A DNA stretch of 64,000 bases from Bradyrhizobium canariense (GCF_019402665.1 NZ_VSST01000028.1:1-64000), one strand, 5' to 3'; counted from the first letter of the stretch, positions 1-9,471 are shown. Notes: generated by a model not told the origin, from the sequence alone. Program-made: numbers and translations.

Positions 1-42
1 AGACCGGCGCGCCCGCGACCCTGGTCGCGGGCGCGCCGGTCT
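1..42. terminator. Perfect long hairpin, probable transcription terminator
   Basis: Bases 1-20 and 23-42 are exact reverse complements, giving a 20-bp GC-rich stem with a 2-nt loop. It lies 5 bp beyond the stop codon of the minus-strand gene at 48-401, the right place for its terminator. The T-tract that would follow on the minus strand lies outside the window, so rho-independence cannot be confirmed. Confidence 0.7.
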
Positions 43-47
43 CCTGC

Positions 48-401
48 TTAGGGATGCGGTAGGATCTGGTAGGTCGTGGCATAGGGCTCGACCCGCAGTG
101 AGGCGTTGGCCAAAAGCCCGATTCTGGCGGTCGGCGCTTGCTGCAATTCGCCGTTCGGACCGCGATGCACGTTGTATTGCCAGACGGTGAGATCGCCCTT
201 CTGCGCCAAGGCGTGTGCAACGGCGCTGGCATCATTGCCGCCGAGGGCCTGAAGCTCCTCCGTCGACAATCCGACGACGATTTCGTCCTTGATGGTGACG
301 ATCTTGAACAGGTTCATCCTGGTCTCCTGCGCCCACGCGCTTGGTATCGAGAAGGTGAGAAGCGCGACTGCGGCGCCCTTGATGAGATCGCAGGAAAGCA
401 T
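48..401 (-). CDS. Small exported protein of unknown function
   Basis: A 117-residue protein. The N-terminus has a lysine at position 8, a hydrophobic core and a SAWA site near residues 21-24, so it should be a Sec signal peptide and the product periplasmic or secreted. The mature part is soluble-looking with no cysteine pairs or motif I can name. The frame stays open to 542, but I chose the ATG at 399-401 because it directly precedes the signal peptide. A shorter start at 315-317 would lose it. The gene ends just before a strong hairpin and appears monocistronic. Confidence 0.6.
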   Translation of the reverse strand: MLSCDLIKGAAVALLTFSIPSAWAQETRMNLFKIVTIKDEIVVGLSTEELQALGGNDASAVAHALAQKGDLTVWQYNVHRGPNGELQQAPTARIGLLANASLRVEPYATTYQILPHP

Positions 402-1002
402 GCCGTCGTCCTTTGGTGCTGGGGCGCCAGAATCGATCAATGCATCGGCCACGGCGCCCGTGATCTGCGTGGCTGTTCCGCCACCGCTTTGTCGTTTGCT
501 CCTCGAAAACGGTTCACGACGTTTATTTCGTCGACGATACAATCGCCGATGCCGGACTCAACAATTACGTGTATACGCTGAAGAAGCACTAATTCGCGTC
601 CACCAACGTCCATTCACATCCGAAACAACACGAATTGCAGCGTCGATTGACGGCGATCGAGGCTGGATGCTGATCGATGACGCTTCTTGACGCAGGTGGG
701 TGACGGCGGGCCATATTCCTGTTATCCGGAATTGCCGTGGTGCGATGCAGACGGAGCATCGCTGCGCCAACTGTTAGCCTTGCCGGAGGGGTTGTTTCTT
801 GACATAGTTGCAACCTGCTTAGGTGTGCTTGCTTGCACATGTGGCTCGGCGTGCGAACACACCCGGCCCCTCCGGCCGAAAGCGAGCTGTCGCCATTGCA
901 TCCGGTTGTGGCATCCGGGTGTGGCATCCGGGTGTGGCGTTTGGTTCTTAGTTGGGATCTCGATGTTGGATCACGAAGTCCGATGCTTGTCATAGGTGCG
1001 AG
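402..1002. other. Gene-poor stretch with a 3 x 13-bp tandem repeat
   Basis: No convincing complete gene. Bases 898-936 hold three 13-bp direct repeats (unit GCATCCGG[T/G]TGTG), just ahead of the small gene at 1003. A plus-strand open frame ending at 592 reads VYFVDDTIADAGLNNYVYTL near its end. It looks protein-like but has no start or upstream domain, so it may be the tail of a decayed gene. Confidence 0.4.
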
Positions 1003-1188
1003 ATGAAGAACCTCAATTTCGCAGCTGAGCTGCACCTCAAGCTCGGCGCGCCTGCAAGCGGCACCGTCGAAAGCCTGCGCCTGCTCCGCGCGTTTCTGAA
1101 GCTCGCGCCCCGGCAGCGTTTCGAGGTCATCAAGCTCGTCGAAGACCTCGCTACCGAAGAAGCTCTCCCCGAACACCCCCTGTCCTGA
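1003..1188 (+). CDS. Small hypothetical protein (61 aa)
   Basis: Encodes a mostly helical, charged 61-residue protein (leucine- and arginine-rich middle, acidic end) with no membrane segment or signal peptide. The frame is open further upstream, but ATG at 1003 begins the compositionally regular part. The ribosome site (AGGTGCGAG) is weak. Family not recognised. It stands alone upstream of the phasin gene, about 140 bp away. Confidence 0.45.
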   Translation: MKNLNFAAELHLKLGAPASGTVESLRLLRAFLKLAPRQRFEVIKLVEDLATEEALPEHPLS

Positions 1189-1330
1189 GCCTGCCTGCGC
1201 GCCGGCCTTACGCCTTGCCCTTCGTTTTCCTGCCAGAGCCGGCCGCCGGGCGACGTCTTCCTCCGGCTGGACGCTGGCAGGCGATCCGGCAAGTGTGGTA
1301 TTCAGTTCTGAAAACGGGAGGAGTGCGACC

Positions 1331-1672
1331 ATGATCGAACCGAAGCTCGAAGTTCCGGCCGAACTGCGCGACCTGGCCGAGAAGACGATTGACCAGGCGG
1401 AAAAGGCATTCGGCATGTTTTTCGAAGCCGCCACCAAATCGATGACGACCGTTCCGGGCGCGGGGGCGGACGTGTCGAAGCAAGCGCTCGCTTTCACCGA
1501 GCAGAACATGAAGTCGGCGTTCGAGCATGCTCGCAAGCTCGTCCATGCCACCGACCTTCAGGAGGCGATGCGAATCCAATCGGATTTCCTGCGCAGCCAG
1601 TTCACCAGTGCCGGAGACCACATGCGCCAGATGACCGGCAGTCTCATGCAGCCGGGGAAGGGCAAGTCCTGA
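1331..1672 (+). CDS. Phasin family protein
   Basis: A 113-residue cytoplasmic protein matching the phasin family (phasin_2 type), which coats polyhydroxyalkanoate granules. It starts with an acidic segment and the recognisable region AELRDLAEKTIDQAEKAFG, then a long amphipathic helix with alternating alanine, phenylalanine and glutamate/lysine residues (residues about 15-105). There is no signal peptide. ATG 1331 is preceded by GGGAGGAGTG, a strong ribosome site, so I prefer it to the GTG-type start 36 bp upstream. It likely works with the PHA synthase found near 54-56 kb, though the two are far apart here. Confidence 0.85.
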   Translation: MIEPKLEVPAELRDLAEKTIDQAEKAFGMFFEAATKSMTTVPGAGADVSKQALAFTEQNMKSAFEHARKLVHATDLQEAMRIQSDFLRSQFTSAGDHMRQMTGSLMQPGKGKS

Positions 1673-1868
1673 TTCTCGGTGTGTTCACGGCGCGTCCACA
1701 GATTGGACTTACGCGGCGTGAATATTTGCACATCGATACTGGTGCCGGTCCATGATGGGCTGTCGAATGGACCTCATTCGCCGCCCATCATCCTTTCCGC
1801 TGATCCTTGTCGGTTCTCAGGCAGGGATTTGCATCTGTCGCAGGTGTTTTGACCAATCGGTCGCTCTG

Positions 1869-2186
1869 CTAACGCAGCGATGCGATGTAGGCTGCGATAT
1901 CGCCGGCTTCGATCCGGCTCAAGGGGAAATTCGGCATTTTCGGGTGCGGGTCTAGCAGGAAAAAGGCGAGCCTTTCCGAACTGAAGTCAGGCCTGCGCGC
2001 AACGGACACGAAAGAGGGGACGTCGGCACTCGCCTGTGTTTGGCCGTTCGCCACGACATGGCAGCTGGCGCACCAGCGCCTCGCAAGGTCGGCGCCGTGA
2101 TCTGCATCGGCGGCGAGAGCGGACGACGTGCCCACGCTCGAGGCCACGGCAACCAGCAGGCAAATTCGTCTCAAATGCCGGTGCAT
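1869..2186 (-). CDS. Short c-type cytochrome (one heme)
   Basis: A 105-residue exported cytochrome c. Residues 1-26 form a signal peptide ending in ALA-A. One heme site, CASCH, lies at residues 39-43, and a KMP methionine near residue 80 is a plausible sixth ligand. The protein ends in a helix (DIAAYIASLR) typical of small class I cytochromes. It should act as a periplasmic electron carrier. No oxidoreductase partner is adjacent, so its redox partner is unknown. ATG at 2184-2186 was chosen because it begins the signal peptide. Confidence 0.8.
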   Translation of the reverse strand: MHRHLRRICLLVAVASSVGTSSALAADADHGADLARRWCASCHVVANGQTQASADVPSFVSVARRPDFSSERLAFFLLDPHPKMPNFPLSRIEAGDIAAYIASLR

Positions 2187-2478
2187 AGAGCAACCCTGTG
2201 TGTTGTTGGCTCGCGACGCCGTCCTCATCCGCAGCACGAACCCGGATACTGCGAGAGGTCGATGCGGGCAATGATCGACCGCAGCAGCTTGCGAGCCGAA
2301 CGATAGAGATGCCGGGCGAATCTCGGCGTCCTTGCCGCAGGCAGGGCAAAGCTTGTCGTATCGAGTCTTTTCGTATCAAGGCTTTCGATGGAGTGCGACA
2401 CGTGCCTCTCCGAGATGGCGAGGCCCTTTCTATCGTGGTCGGCTCGCGGCAGCCTTGATCTGCCGCAAAGGGGCCGGA
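2187..2478. other. Intergenic region, no gene seen
   Basis: About 290 bp between two minus-strand genes. Open frames here have no ribosome site, plausible composition or recognisable motif. It presumably holds the promoter of the cytochrome gene. Confidence 0.4.
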
Positions 2479-3309
2479 CTAATAGTCGCCGGGGTTCATG
2501 ATCATCGGGCTTCCTGTATCGGCCGGCGCGAGCGCGCTGCTGGCGCTGTCGCGCAGGAAGCGGTCGAGTGTCGCCTGGATCTTCTCCTTGACCGCATCGG
2601 GGCCGCGATCGCTCATCTCGGTATGCTGTGCGCCAGTGTGGATAATATCGATGCCGCGCGCCTTGGCCTCTTCCGGCGTCGGCAGCACGCCGGGATCGGT
2701 TACAAAATGCGGATCCTTCGAGCGGAACGACAGGATCTTCATGTGGTCGCTAAGCACGAAAGGCACCCGCAGATTGTCGAGCGTGATCACTTTCGACACC
2801 AGCTCCGGGTGCTGATGAGCGACATACATCGAAACGTCGCCGCCGTTGGAATGGCCGACGAGCGTGATGTGGTCGTAGTCGGCGTTGTCCTGCCGCCGCT
2901 TCAATTCGCGCAAGGTGAAGAGGATGTTGGCCTCGCAGCGGATATAGACCTCGCGCCGGCCGACATATTGCTGGCCGGCCTTGGTCATCAGGGGCGGATC
3001 GCTCGGCAGATCCTGCTGGATGCTGGCGACGAGATAACCGCGTGCGGCGAGCACGTTGGCGAGGAAGGAATATTCGGTGGCCTTGACGGTATTGCCGTTG
3101 CTGATGATGGCGAGCGGGAGCTTCCAGAGGCCGAGATTGGCCTTGGTCTCGTAATCGCGCCGTACAGCGATTTCGACCGCGATCGGCCGCTGGCGCGCGG
3201 CGTCGAACAGGGTCAAAACCTCATGGCGGATCGCGAACCGGCTGACCACGAAATACTGGCCGACGCCGAGGACGCAGAGAAACGCCAGAACTGCAAACAC
3301 CCTCTTCAT
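2479..3309 (-). CDS. Alpha/beta hydrolase, membrane-anchored or exported
   Basis: A 276-residue alpha/beta-hydrolase-fold protein. An N-terminal hydrophobic segment (residues 4-24) acts as signal or anchor, so the enzyme faces the periplasm. The nucleophile elbow GHSNGG places the catalytic serine at residue 154. HTEMSDRG near residue 229 offers the histidine, and an aspartate in the preceding strand completes a plausible triad. The overall layout resembles dienelactone-hydrolase or lipase-like proteins. Substrate cannot be told. The ATG at 3307-3309 begins MKRVFAVLAF, a standard export signal. Confidence 0.75.
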   Translation of the reverse strand: MKRVFAVLAFLCVLGVGQYFVVSRFAIRHEVLTLFDAARQRPIAVEIAVRRDYETKANLGLWKLPLAIISNGNTVKATEYSFLANVLAARGYLVASIQQDLPSDPPLMTKAGQQYVGRREVYIRCEANILFTLRELKRRQDNADYDHITLVGHSNGGDVSMYVAHQHPELVSKVITLDNLRVPFVLSDHMKILSFRSKDPHFVTDPGVLPTPEEAKARGIDIIHTGAQHTEMSDRGPDAVKEKIQATLDRFLRDSASSALAPADTGSPMIMNPGDY

Positions 3310-3463
3310 GGTTCCGTCTCAAATCACTTTTGACTGAACATGGCTATTGGGAACTCCCGGATCGAGCGATCGTGAGCAGGCTACGGGATTAAATTTAGGC
3401 AAGCCTGTGCGCCGCGCCCCAAAAAGGGCCGCATGTCGGAGCACAGCGCGAAGGGCAAGGGAT

Positions 3464-5260
3464 TTACAGACAACCGCCCTTGCCGCGTTCGGAGCAGAGC
3501 CGCAACGCGCTAGTCAAAGTAAAAAGGAGGCGCGGGCTGCGGCGCTCGTTGTCGGGCGCCCGGTAGCTCAGGGGGACAGCCACGCCGAGATCAGCCTGGA
3601 AATCGGCCGGCAGGAAGAACCGCACGCCAGCTCCGGCCGAGGTCAGCGACAGGCCGTCGCTCAGGCGGTAACCGTCGTTCCAGACTGCGCCGGCGTCACC
3701 GAAGGCATAGAGCTGATAGCCGGTCCAGTAACGGAAATTGAGCTTCTGGTCGAAGCGCAGCTCGAGTGAGCCGGCAAGACCGTTGTCCCCACTGATCTCT
3801 GCTGCGCCATAGCCGCGCCCGAAGGCAGCGCCGCCGAGATAGAATTGCTGCGAGGTGAACAGCGGCCGTGACGCCGTCTGGCTCGCAGCGGAAAGCTTGA
3901 GCGACCAGACGTCGTTGAGCGTCTGGTAGCGCGTGAACCAGAGGTTTAGCACCGAGAAGTTCGATGACGCGCCATCGCGCGACAACAGATCGTCGTCGAA
4001 ATGCGAGGCACCGAAGATGTCGAGGCCCTGGCGGTAGGTCAGCGTCGCGAAATTGGTGCCGCCGAAATGATCCTGAAGCCGGTAGTCGGCGATCAGGCTC
4101 GCTGTCCTGATGTGGTCGTTGTACCAGGCGCCGTAAAGGTCATGCTCGGACACGTTGCTGAAGGTCGTCGCCGCAGTCAGGGTCAGCGAGGACAATCGCG
4201 ACTGCAGTGGGACGATGCTGGCACGCAGCTCGAACGCTTCGGTTGTGGTGATGTCGCTGTCGAGGCGGCGGACATCGCCCGGCCTGACCGCGCTGTATAG
4301 GACGGACCCGCCGAGGCGCACGCCGTCGATGCCGACGGGTGCATCGTAGGACAGCCGTGCGAAGCCAAGCTGGCGGGGGTCGTTGGCGATGGTCGACAGG
4401 TTGACCGCCAGCGTGTCGCCGGGCGTGAGATAGGAGTTGAACGCGCCGGTCGCGTATGTCTGCCACGGACCGACTGATGATGAGCCGAGATTGTCCAGAC
4501 CGAACGACGAGAAGACGTGCCAGGTCTTCAAATAGACGACGAGGCGGAAGCGGCCGGTTGCCCCGCCGATCTCCTCCAGTGCGGTATCGGTGATCCGGAC
4601 GCCAGGTCTGCCGTTAATGAGAAAGAGCTGGCGTTCCAGCGTCGTCAGGCGCGACGGTTGCTCGGCCAGAACCGGCCCAAGCATCGGTCTCACGCCGAAC
4701 TGTTCGGCGCCATCGCCTTTCAGCTCGGCCTGGACGATGGCGCCTTCGATCACCTGGATCCGGAGCAGGCCATCGGCGATATCCTGCGGCGGCACGATCG
4801 CCCGGCTCAAGTGAAAACCATCGGCGCGGTAGAGATCGCTGATCGCGCCGGCGATCGCGGCGAGATCCGCCTGAGAAACCTTCTTGCCGACATAGGGCTG
4901 GTAGACCGCGGCGATGCGATCGGGGGAAATGGCCCGGGCCCCGCTGACATCGACGCCGCGCAGCACGAACTGAGGCTTGGTATCGCCGCCCGTGTTGGGC
5001 TGGCCGACTGTCGGTAGTCTGACCGGAGGACGGCTCAGCGATTCCCGCTCGGTTTGGTTTTCAAAATACTTCTCGGGTTGGCGCGGATCGAAGCCAGGCT
5101 GGCTCGCCTGCTGCGCGAAAGCCTGAGGAACTCCCGCGAAGAACGGCGCCAACAGCGCCATTGTGGTAATGAGATGCCGCTTCCCGGCGCGCGCGACGCG
5201 CCCGTCCCCGTAGTTCGACGGAGATGTGCCCCTGATGCGGTGAGGGTTCGTTAGCCACAT
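3464..5260 (-). CDS. TpsB-type outer membrane secretion protein (ShlB/FhaC/HecB family)
   Basis: A 598-residue two-partner-secretion transporter. After an atypically long N-terminal export signal (hydrophobic core at about 34-48, ending AFA-Q), residues 95-180 hold POTRA-type repeats, including FVLRGVDVSGARAISPDRIA and an ENCODED stretch reading LRIQVIEGAIV. The remainder is a 16-strand beta-barrel region ending with alternating aromatic residues. It would sit in the outer membrane and export a TpsA partner. No TpsA with a haemagglutination domain is present; the divergent neighbour is a FecR-domain protein. The chosen ATG lacks a clear ribosome site, so the start may be further in (ATG for residue 34). 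Confidence 0.82.
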   Translation of the reverse strand: MWLTNPHRIRGTSPSNYGDGRVARAGKRHLITTMALLAPFFAGVPQAFAQQASQPGFDPRQPEKYFENQTERESLSRPPVRLPTVGQPNTGGDTKPQFVLRGVDVSGARAISPDRIAAVYQPYVGKKVSQADLAAIAGAISDLYRADGFHLSRAIVPPQDIADGLLRIQVIEGAIVQAELKGDGAEQFGVRPMLGPVLAEQPSRLTTLERQLFLINGRPGVRITDTALEEIGGATGRFRLVVYLKTWHVFSSFGLDNLGSSSVGPWQTYATGAFNSYLTPGDTLAVNLSTIANDPRQLGFARLSYDAPVGIDGVRLGGSVLYSAVRPGDVRRLDSDITTTEAFELRASIVPLQSRLSSLTLTAATTFSNVSEHDLYGAWYNDHIRTASLIADYRLQDHFGGTNFATLTYRQGLDIFGASHFDDDLLSRDGASSNFSVLNLWFTRYQTLNDVWSLKLSAASQTASRPLFTSQQFYLGGAAFGRGYGAAEISGDNGLAGSLELRFDQKLNFRYWTGYQLYAFGDAGAVWNDGYRLSDGLSLTSAGAGVRFFLPADFQADLGVAVPLSYRAPDNERRSPRLLFTLTSALRLCSERGKGGCL

Positions 5261-5389
5261 GATTTTTCATAGTTTTTTATGGTCAATGAACCGTTAACGC
5301 GACCGCTCCGCTGGCCGCTTCCCGCTAATCCTATGTTGAGTGATTTCGGATACCCCTCAGGCTGGCTGTAACGCGGACTGAGGATCGTC
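5261..5389. promoter_or_regulatory. Divergent promoter region, tpsB-like / FecR gene
   Basis: A 129-bp AT-richer gap between two divergent starts. It must hold both promoters. TTTTTTATGG-type tracts lie near 5274-5283, next to the minus-strand gene. No FixK box or clean dyad was found. Confidence 0.45.
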
Positions 5390-6655
5390 ATGCTGAGCAA
5401 AATTGGAATGCGGTGCACCTTCGCGGCTGCGCTGATCCTGGGAACGGCTACCGGCGCATCCGCCGCGGACGACGGCGTCTGGTCAGTCGGCAAGGCCACC
5501 GGTGAGGTCTGGGTCGCCACCAGCGGCGCTCAGCAGGTGTCCTTGAGTCAGCAGGAGGCACTCAAGCCCGGCGACACAATTCGTACCGGACGTAATGGCC
5601 GCGTGCTCCTCGTCCGCGGGGAGGAGACGATCCTGATCTCTCCCAACTCGGTGGTCGGCTTGCCCACCGAGAGCAAGGAGGGTCTCTCGACCACTATCAT
5701 CCAGCAGGCAGGTTCGATCCTGCTCGAAGTCGAGAAGCGCAACGTCAAGCATTTCGAGGTCGAGACGCCCTATCTCGCCGCTGTCGTCAAGGGCACACAG
5801 TTCAGCGTCACCGTGAATGCGGGCAGCACCAAGGTCGGCGTGCTTCGCGGCCAGGTCGAGGTCTCCGACTTCAAGACGGGACAGATCGCCCAGGTCCTGC
5901 CGGGGCAGGCCGCCACCGTCTTTGAGCACGGCAAGCCCGGCCTCTCTCTGAGCGGCTCCGGAACGTTCAATCCGATCGAGCACGGCAAGCCGCGCGCCTC
6001 GACGATCGAGCGCGTCCCCGTGCCGAAATCGGGCCTGTCGGCCCCGCGCAATGCGGCGAACGGCCATGCGATCCATGCGCTCGGTGCGATCGACAAGGGC
6101 ACCAAGGCGGCCGGCGCACTCAAGCCATCGCAACAGGCGGCAGGCGGTCGCGCGCCCAAGGGCGGTGCTGCCAAGGCCGGCGTCGTGCGCATCTCGAGCC
6201 CGCTCGGCGAGGTCAAGCTGAACGTCCACAAGGTCACGCACGGGCTTGCCCACAGCGGCGGTGCTCCCGGACAGGTGCGCAACGCGCACGCCAGTACCGA
6301 AACGGTCTGGAGCGACTCGAAAGCGAGCACGACGGCATCCAACAGCACCGTCCAGACTGCGGTCACCACGAGCAGCGGCGTGACGGCTGGCAGCACCAGC
6401 TCCTCGGCTGCGAGCACGACAATAGCCGCGACCACGGCCGGTGCGTCCAGCGACGGCTCCGGCGCCGGCAGCGGAAACTCCGATGGCAAGTCCAACCCCG
6501 GCAAGGGCAACTCCGGTAACGGCAATTCCGGCAACGGTGATGGCAACAACGGTGCCACCGGTAACGGCAGGGGCAACAACGGTAACGGCAACGGCAATGG
6601 CGGCGGCAACGGCAGCAATGGTCACGGCAATGCCTTTGGCCACAACAAGCACTGA
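5390..6655 (+). CDS. FecR-domain exported protein with Gly/Asn-rich tail
   Basis: A 421-residue protein with signal peptide (residues 1-25, ending ASA-A) and a FecR domain at about 45-185; the stretch VETPYLAAVVKGTQFSV is characteristic of this family. The middle is basic and low in complexity. From about residue 310 the chain becomes Ser/Thr-rich, then Gly-Asn repeats (GNGN, NNGN) to the end. FecR domains in this setting are periplasmic or extracellular, not necessarily iron sensors. GAGGATCGTC precedes the ATG. The gene lies between a divergent TpsB transporter and a CHASE2 c-di-GMP enzyme, which suggests a shared surface or biofilm role (inference). Confidence 0.82.
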   Translation: MLSKIGMRCTFAAALILGTATGASAADDGVWSVGKATGEVWVATSGAQQVSLSQQEALKPGDTIRTGRNGRVLLVRGEETILISPNSVVGLPTESKEGLSTTIIQQAGSILLEVEKRNVKHFEVETPYLAAVVKGTQFSVTVNAGSTKVGVLRGQVEVSDFKTGQIAQVLPGQAATVFEHGKPGLSLSGSGTFNPIEHGKPRASTIERVPVPKSGLSAPRNAANGHAIHALGAIDKGTKAAGALKPSQQAAGGRAPKGGAAKAGVVRISSPLGEVKLNVHKVTHGLAHSGGAPGQVRNAHASTETVWSDSKASTTASNSTVQTAVTTSSGVTAGSTSSSAASTTIAATTAGASSDGSGAGSGNSDGKSNPGKGNSGNGNSGNGDGNNGATGNGRGNNGNGNGNGGGNGSNGHGNAFGHNKH

Positions 6656-6715
6656 GGCGATTTCTTAGGGGATGAGGGGGCGCAACCGCAGAAGCGGGTG
6701 CGCGGGAGGACCGGA

Positions 6716-9457
6716 GTGAAGCGCTATCGTCCGCATATTCTAGTTGTGACCGCGCTGGCGATCGTGCTGTCCACGGGGTGGCATGGCGCGCTTCGCAACG
6801 CGCTGACTGACCTGCGGTTCGCCTGGCAATCGCGTGCCGCGAGCGGCAATGTCGTCGTGGTGGCCATCGATGCGCCCTCGATCGACCAGATCGGGGTATG
6901 GCCTTGGCCGCGCCGGCTGCACGCGGAACTGTTGCACAGGTTAGAGGCCGCTGGGGCGCAGGACGTTGCTTTCGACGTCGATTTCAGCTCCCCATCCGAT
7001 CCGGCCTCCGACGAGGCGTTCGTCACCGCACTGCGTGAGGCCGGCGGCTCGACGATCCTGCCGTCCTTCAAGCAACCGGCGCCGAATGGCGGCGCAGCTC
7101 ACATCAATCGCCCCCTGAAGCCGTTCAGCAACCAGTCGTGGCCGGCGCTGGTCAATGTCGCGATCGAATCCGACGGGCTCGTTCGTCGCTATCCGTTCGG
7201 CGAGAAGCTCGGCGATGCCTTGATGCCGTCGATGGCCGTCGTGCTGGCCGGGCAGGACGCCAATCGGCGGCCGCCATTCCTGATCGATTTCAGCATTCGG
7301 GCGGGCTCCGTTCCGAGTGTCTCCTATGTCGACGTGCTCCGCGGCAACACGGCCACTCTCGACAAGCTAAGAGACAAGAAGGTCATCATTGGCGCGACGG
7401 CGCTCGAACTCGGCGACCGCTTCAGTGTTCCAAATGGCCGCATCATCTCCGGACCCATCCTCCAGGCGCTGGCAGCTGAATCGATCCTCCAGAACCGGAT
7501 GCTGCGCTGGACCTCCGATACCGGCATGATCCTTGGTCTCGCGGTGATCTGCCTGCTGATGATGTATTCGTGGCGCCGCTTCGGACCGGGAATTCGCGTT
7601 GCAATCCTGATCTCGGCCGGGGCGGTCTTCGAGCTGGTTGCGGTCCTCGTGCAGGCAAGATGGCCCTTCATCATCGACACATCGCTGTTCCACATCGCGA
7701 TTGTCGCTTATCTGACGGCGATCGCACTCGACGAAATCGATTTCCGCGGTCTCCTGGGGCGCATCGCCGAAAGCCGCTTTCATCGTATCGCGATGTCGCT
7801 CGGCGATGGCCTCGTCTGCACCGACGAAGGTCAGCTGATCGCCGTGTGGAATCCCGGCGCCAGTGCGATCTTCGGCTATATGCCCGCCGAGATCATCGGC
7901 CGCCCGTTCGAAACGCTGTGCGCCGTATCAGTGGACGGTGACGCGAGGCCGTCCATGCGCGACGCCGCGCGCCAGGCACTCCTGGTCCCCGGTGGGGCGG
8001 TCGTCGTCGAGTTCGAAGGGCGGCGCAAGAACGGTGAAACTTTCCCGGTCGAGGCGAGCTTCTCGGGCTGGCAGGGAACGGACGGCTTCCAATACGGAGC
8101 CATCCTGCGCGACATTTCGGTCCGCAAGCGCGAGGCCGAACGCGTCAGATATCTCGCCGAGTACGACGCGCTGACCGGTCTGGTCAACCGCAACACGCTG
8201 CATGCCGGACTGGTCGGCATGATCGGGGATGCGGGGCAGCGCCCCTGCAAGGTCGCGCTGCTCGTGATCGGGCTCGACGGCTTCCAGAGCATCAATGACA
8301 TGCTGGGTCATTCCGCCGGAGATCTCGTGCTGCAGGCGGTCGCTGGTCGCCTGAAAGCTGAAGCGGGCGACGACGCTGTCGTTGCCCGGCTCAGCGGAGA
8401 CGAATTCGCCATTGCGCGCAAAGGCGCAGATGGCGACGAGCCGATCGCAGAGTTCGCCGAGCGCATCGCGCGCGCGTTCGAAGCGCCGCTTGCGACCGGC
8501 ACGCGGCAGCATCGCGTCAGGATCAGCATCGGCGTCGCCGTCCATCCAGAAGGCGGACACAACGCCGACGATCTCCTGAGCAACGGCCATCTTGCGTTGA
8601 CCAAGGCAAAACTGACGCGGCGCGGCGGTTATGTGGTCTTCGAGAGCGCGATCCGGCAGGAGCTGGAGAACCGGCTGACGCTGGAGAGTGAATTGGCGCT
8701 TGCCGCCGATCGCGGCGAGTTCGAGCTGTTCTACCAGCCTCAGGTTCGCCTGATCGACGCCAGCCTGGTCGGGGCCGAAGCGCTGATCCGCTGGCGGCAT
8801 CCCGTGCGCGGCTACGTTTCGCCAGGAGAGTTCATGCCGGTGGTCAATAGCTCAGCCCTGTCCGAGCGGATCGGAAACTGGGTGATGGAAACTGCCTGCC
8901 GGCAGGCACGCGCCTGGGAATTGTCCGGCGACAGTGTGCGCGTCGCGATCAATTTGTCGCCCTCGCAGATCCACTCCGGCGACCTCGCGCATTCGGTTGC
9001 GGGGATGCTCGAAGCGACGGGGCTCACGCCGTCGCTGCTCGAACTCGAGGTCACCGAGGACATCCTGCTACACGACGAAGCCCGGGTGCTCGATATGTTC
9101 AAACGCATCCAGCAGCTCGGCGTCCGCGTCCTGTTCGACGATTTCGGCACTGGCTATGCGAGCCTGAGCTATTTGAAGAAGTTCCCGCTCGATGGGCTCA
9201 AGATCGACCGGTCGTTCGTGCTCGGTCTGCTCGCGAACTCCGACGATGCCGCGATTGTCGGGTCGACCATCGGTCTCAGCAAGCAGCTCGGTCTCACGGT
9301 CGTGGCCGAAGGCATCGAGAATCGCGCGACGGCCGACTTCCTGGTGAGCATGGGATGCGAGGAAGGCCAGGGCTATTTCTTTGGCCGTCCGATGCCGGCG
9401 GAGGCATTCGAGCGACAATTCCTCGCGTCCGAGTGCGCGGCCGTCAGCGCCGCCTGA
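6716..9457 (+). CDS. CHASE2-PAS-GGDEF-EAL cyclic di-GMP enzyme
   Basis: A 913-residue inner-membrane signalling protein. Order: one N-terminal membrane helix, extracytoplasmic CHASE2 sensor (about 20-265), three membrane helices (about 270-345), PAS (about 355-470), GGDEF and EAL. The GGDEF signature reads SGDEF, one change at a position where S is tolerated in active cyclases. The EAL half keeps EALIRW and loop 6 DDFGTGYASL, so phosphodiesterase activity is likely. I start at GTG 6716, which sits six bases after GGGAGGA; the GTG at 6698 would overlap that site. It follows the FecR gene by 60 bp and is probably co-transcribed with it. Confidence 0.88.
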   Translation: MKRYRPHILVVTALAIVLSTGWHGALRNALTDLRFAWQSRAASGNVVVVAIDAPSIDQIGVWPWPRRLHAELLHRLEAAGAQDVAFDVDFSSPSDPASDEAFVTALREAGGSTILPSFKQPAPNGGAAHINRPLKPFSNQSWPALVNVAIESDGLVRRYPFGEKLGDALMPSMAVVLAGQDANRRPPFLIDFSIRAGSVPSVSYVDVLRGNTATLDKLRDKKVIIGATALELGDRFSVPNGRIISGPILQALAAESILQNRMLRWTSDTGMILGLAVICLLMMYSWRRFGPGIRVAILISAGAVFELVAVLVQARWPFIIDTSLFHIAIVAYLTAIALDEIDFRGLLGRIAESRFHRIAMSLGDGLVCTDEGQLIAVWNPGASAIFGYMPAEIIGRPFETLCAVSVDGDARPSMRDAARQALLVPGGAVVVEFEGRRKNGETFPVEASFSGWQGTDGFQYGAILRDISVRKREAERVRYLAEYDALTGLVNRNTLHAGLVGMIGDAGQRPCKVALLVIGLDGFQSINDMLGHSAGDLVLQAVAGRLKAEAGDDAVVARLSGDEFAIARKGADGDEPIAEFAERIARAFEAPLATGTRQHRVRISIGVAVHPEGGHNADDLLSNGHLALTKAKLTRRGGYVVFESAIRQELENRLTLESELALAADRGEFELFYQPQVRLIDASLVGAEALIRWRHPVRGYVSPGEFMPVVNSSALSERIGNWVMETACRQARAWELSGDSVRVAINLSPSQIHSGDLAHSVAGMLEATGLTPSLLELEVTEDILLHDEARVLDMFKRIQQLGVRVLFDDFGTGYASLSYLKKFPLDGLKIDRSFVLGLLANSDDAAIVGSTIGLSKQLGLTVVAEGIENRATADFLVSMGCEEGQGYFFGRPMPAEAFERQFLASECAAVSAA

Positions 9458-9471
9458 ACACCTGTTACGAT

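Noticed and set aside
589..1551. A 320-codon minus-strand frame covering the phasin gene
   Set aside because: Phasin motif and strong ribosome site on the plus strand; the minus frame has no recognisable content.
5274..5290. TTTATGGTCAATGAA as a FixK box
   Set aside because: Only one half-site (GTCAA) is present; the TTGA half is missing at the required spacing.
5483..6652. A 389-codon minus-strand frame across the FecR gene
   Set aside because: The plus-strand frame has a signal peptide, FecR motif and ribosome site; the minus frame is low-complexity Ala/Val/Arg repeat.
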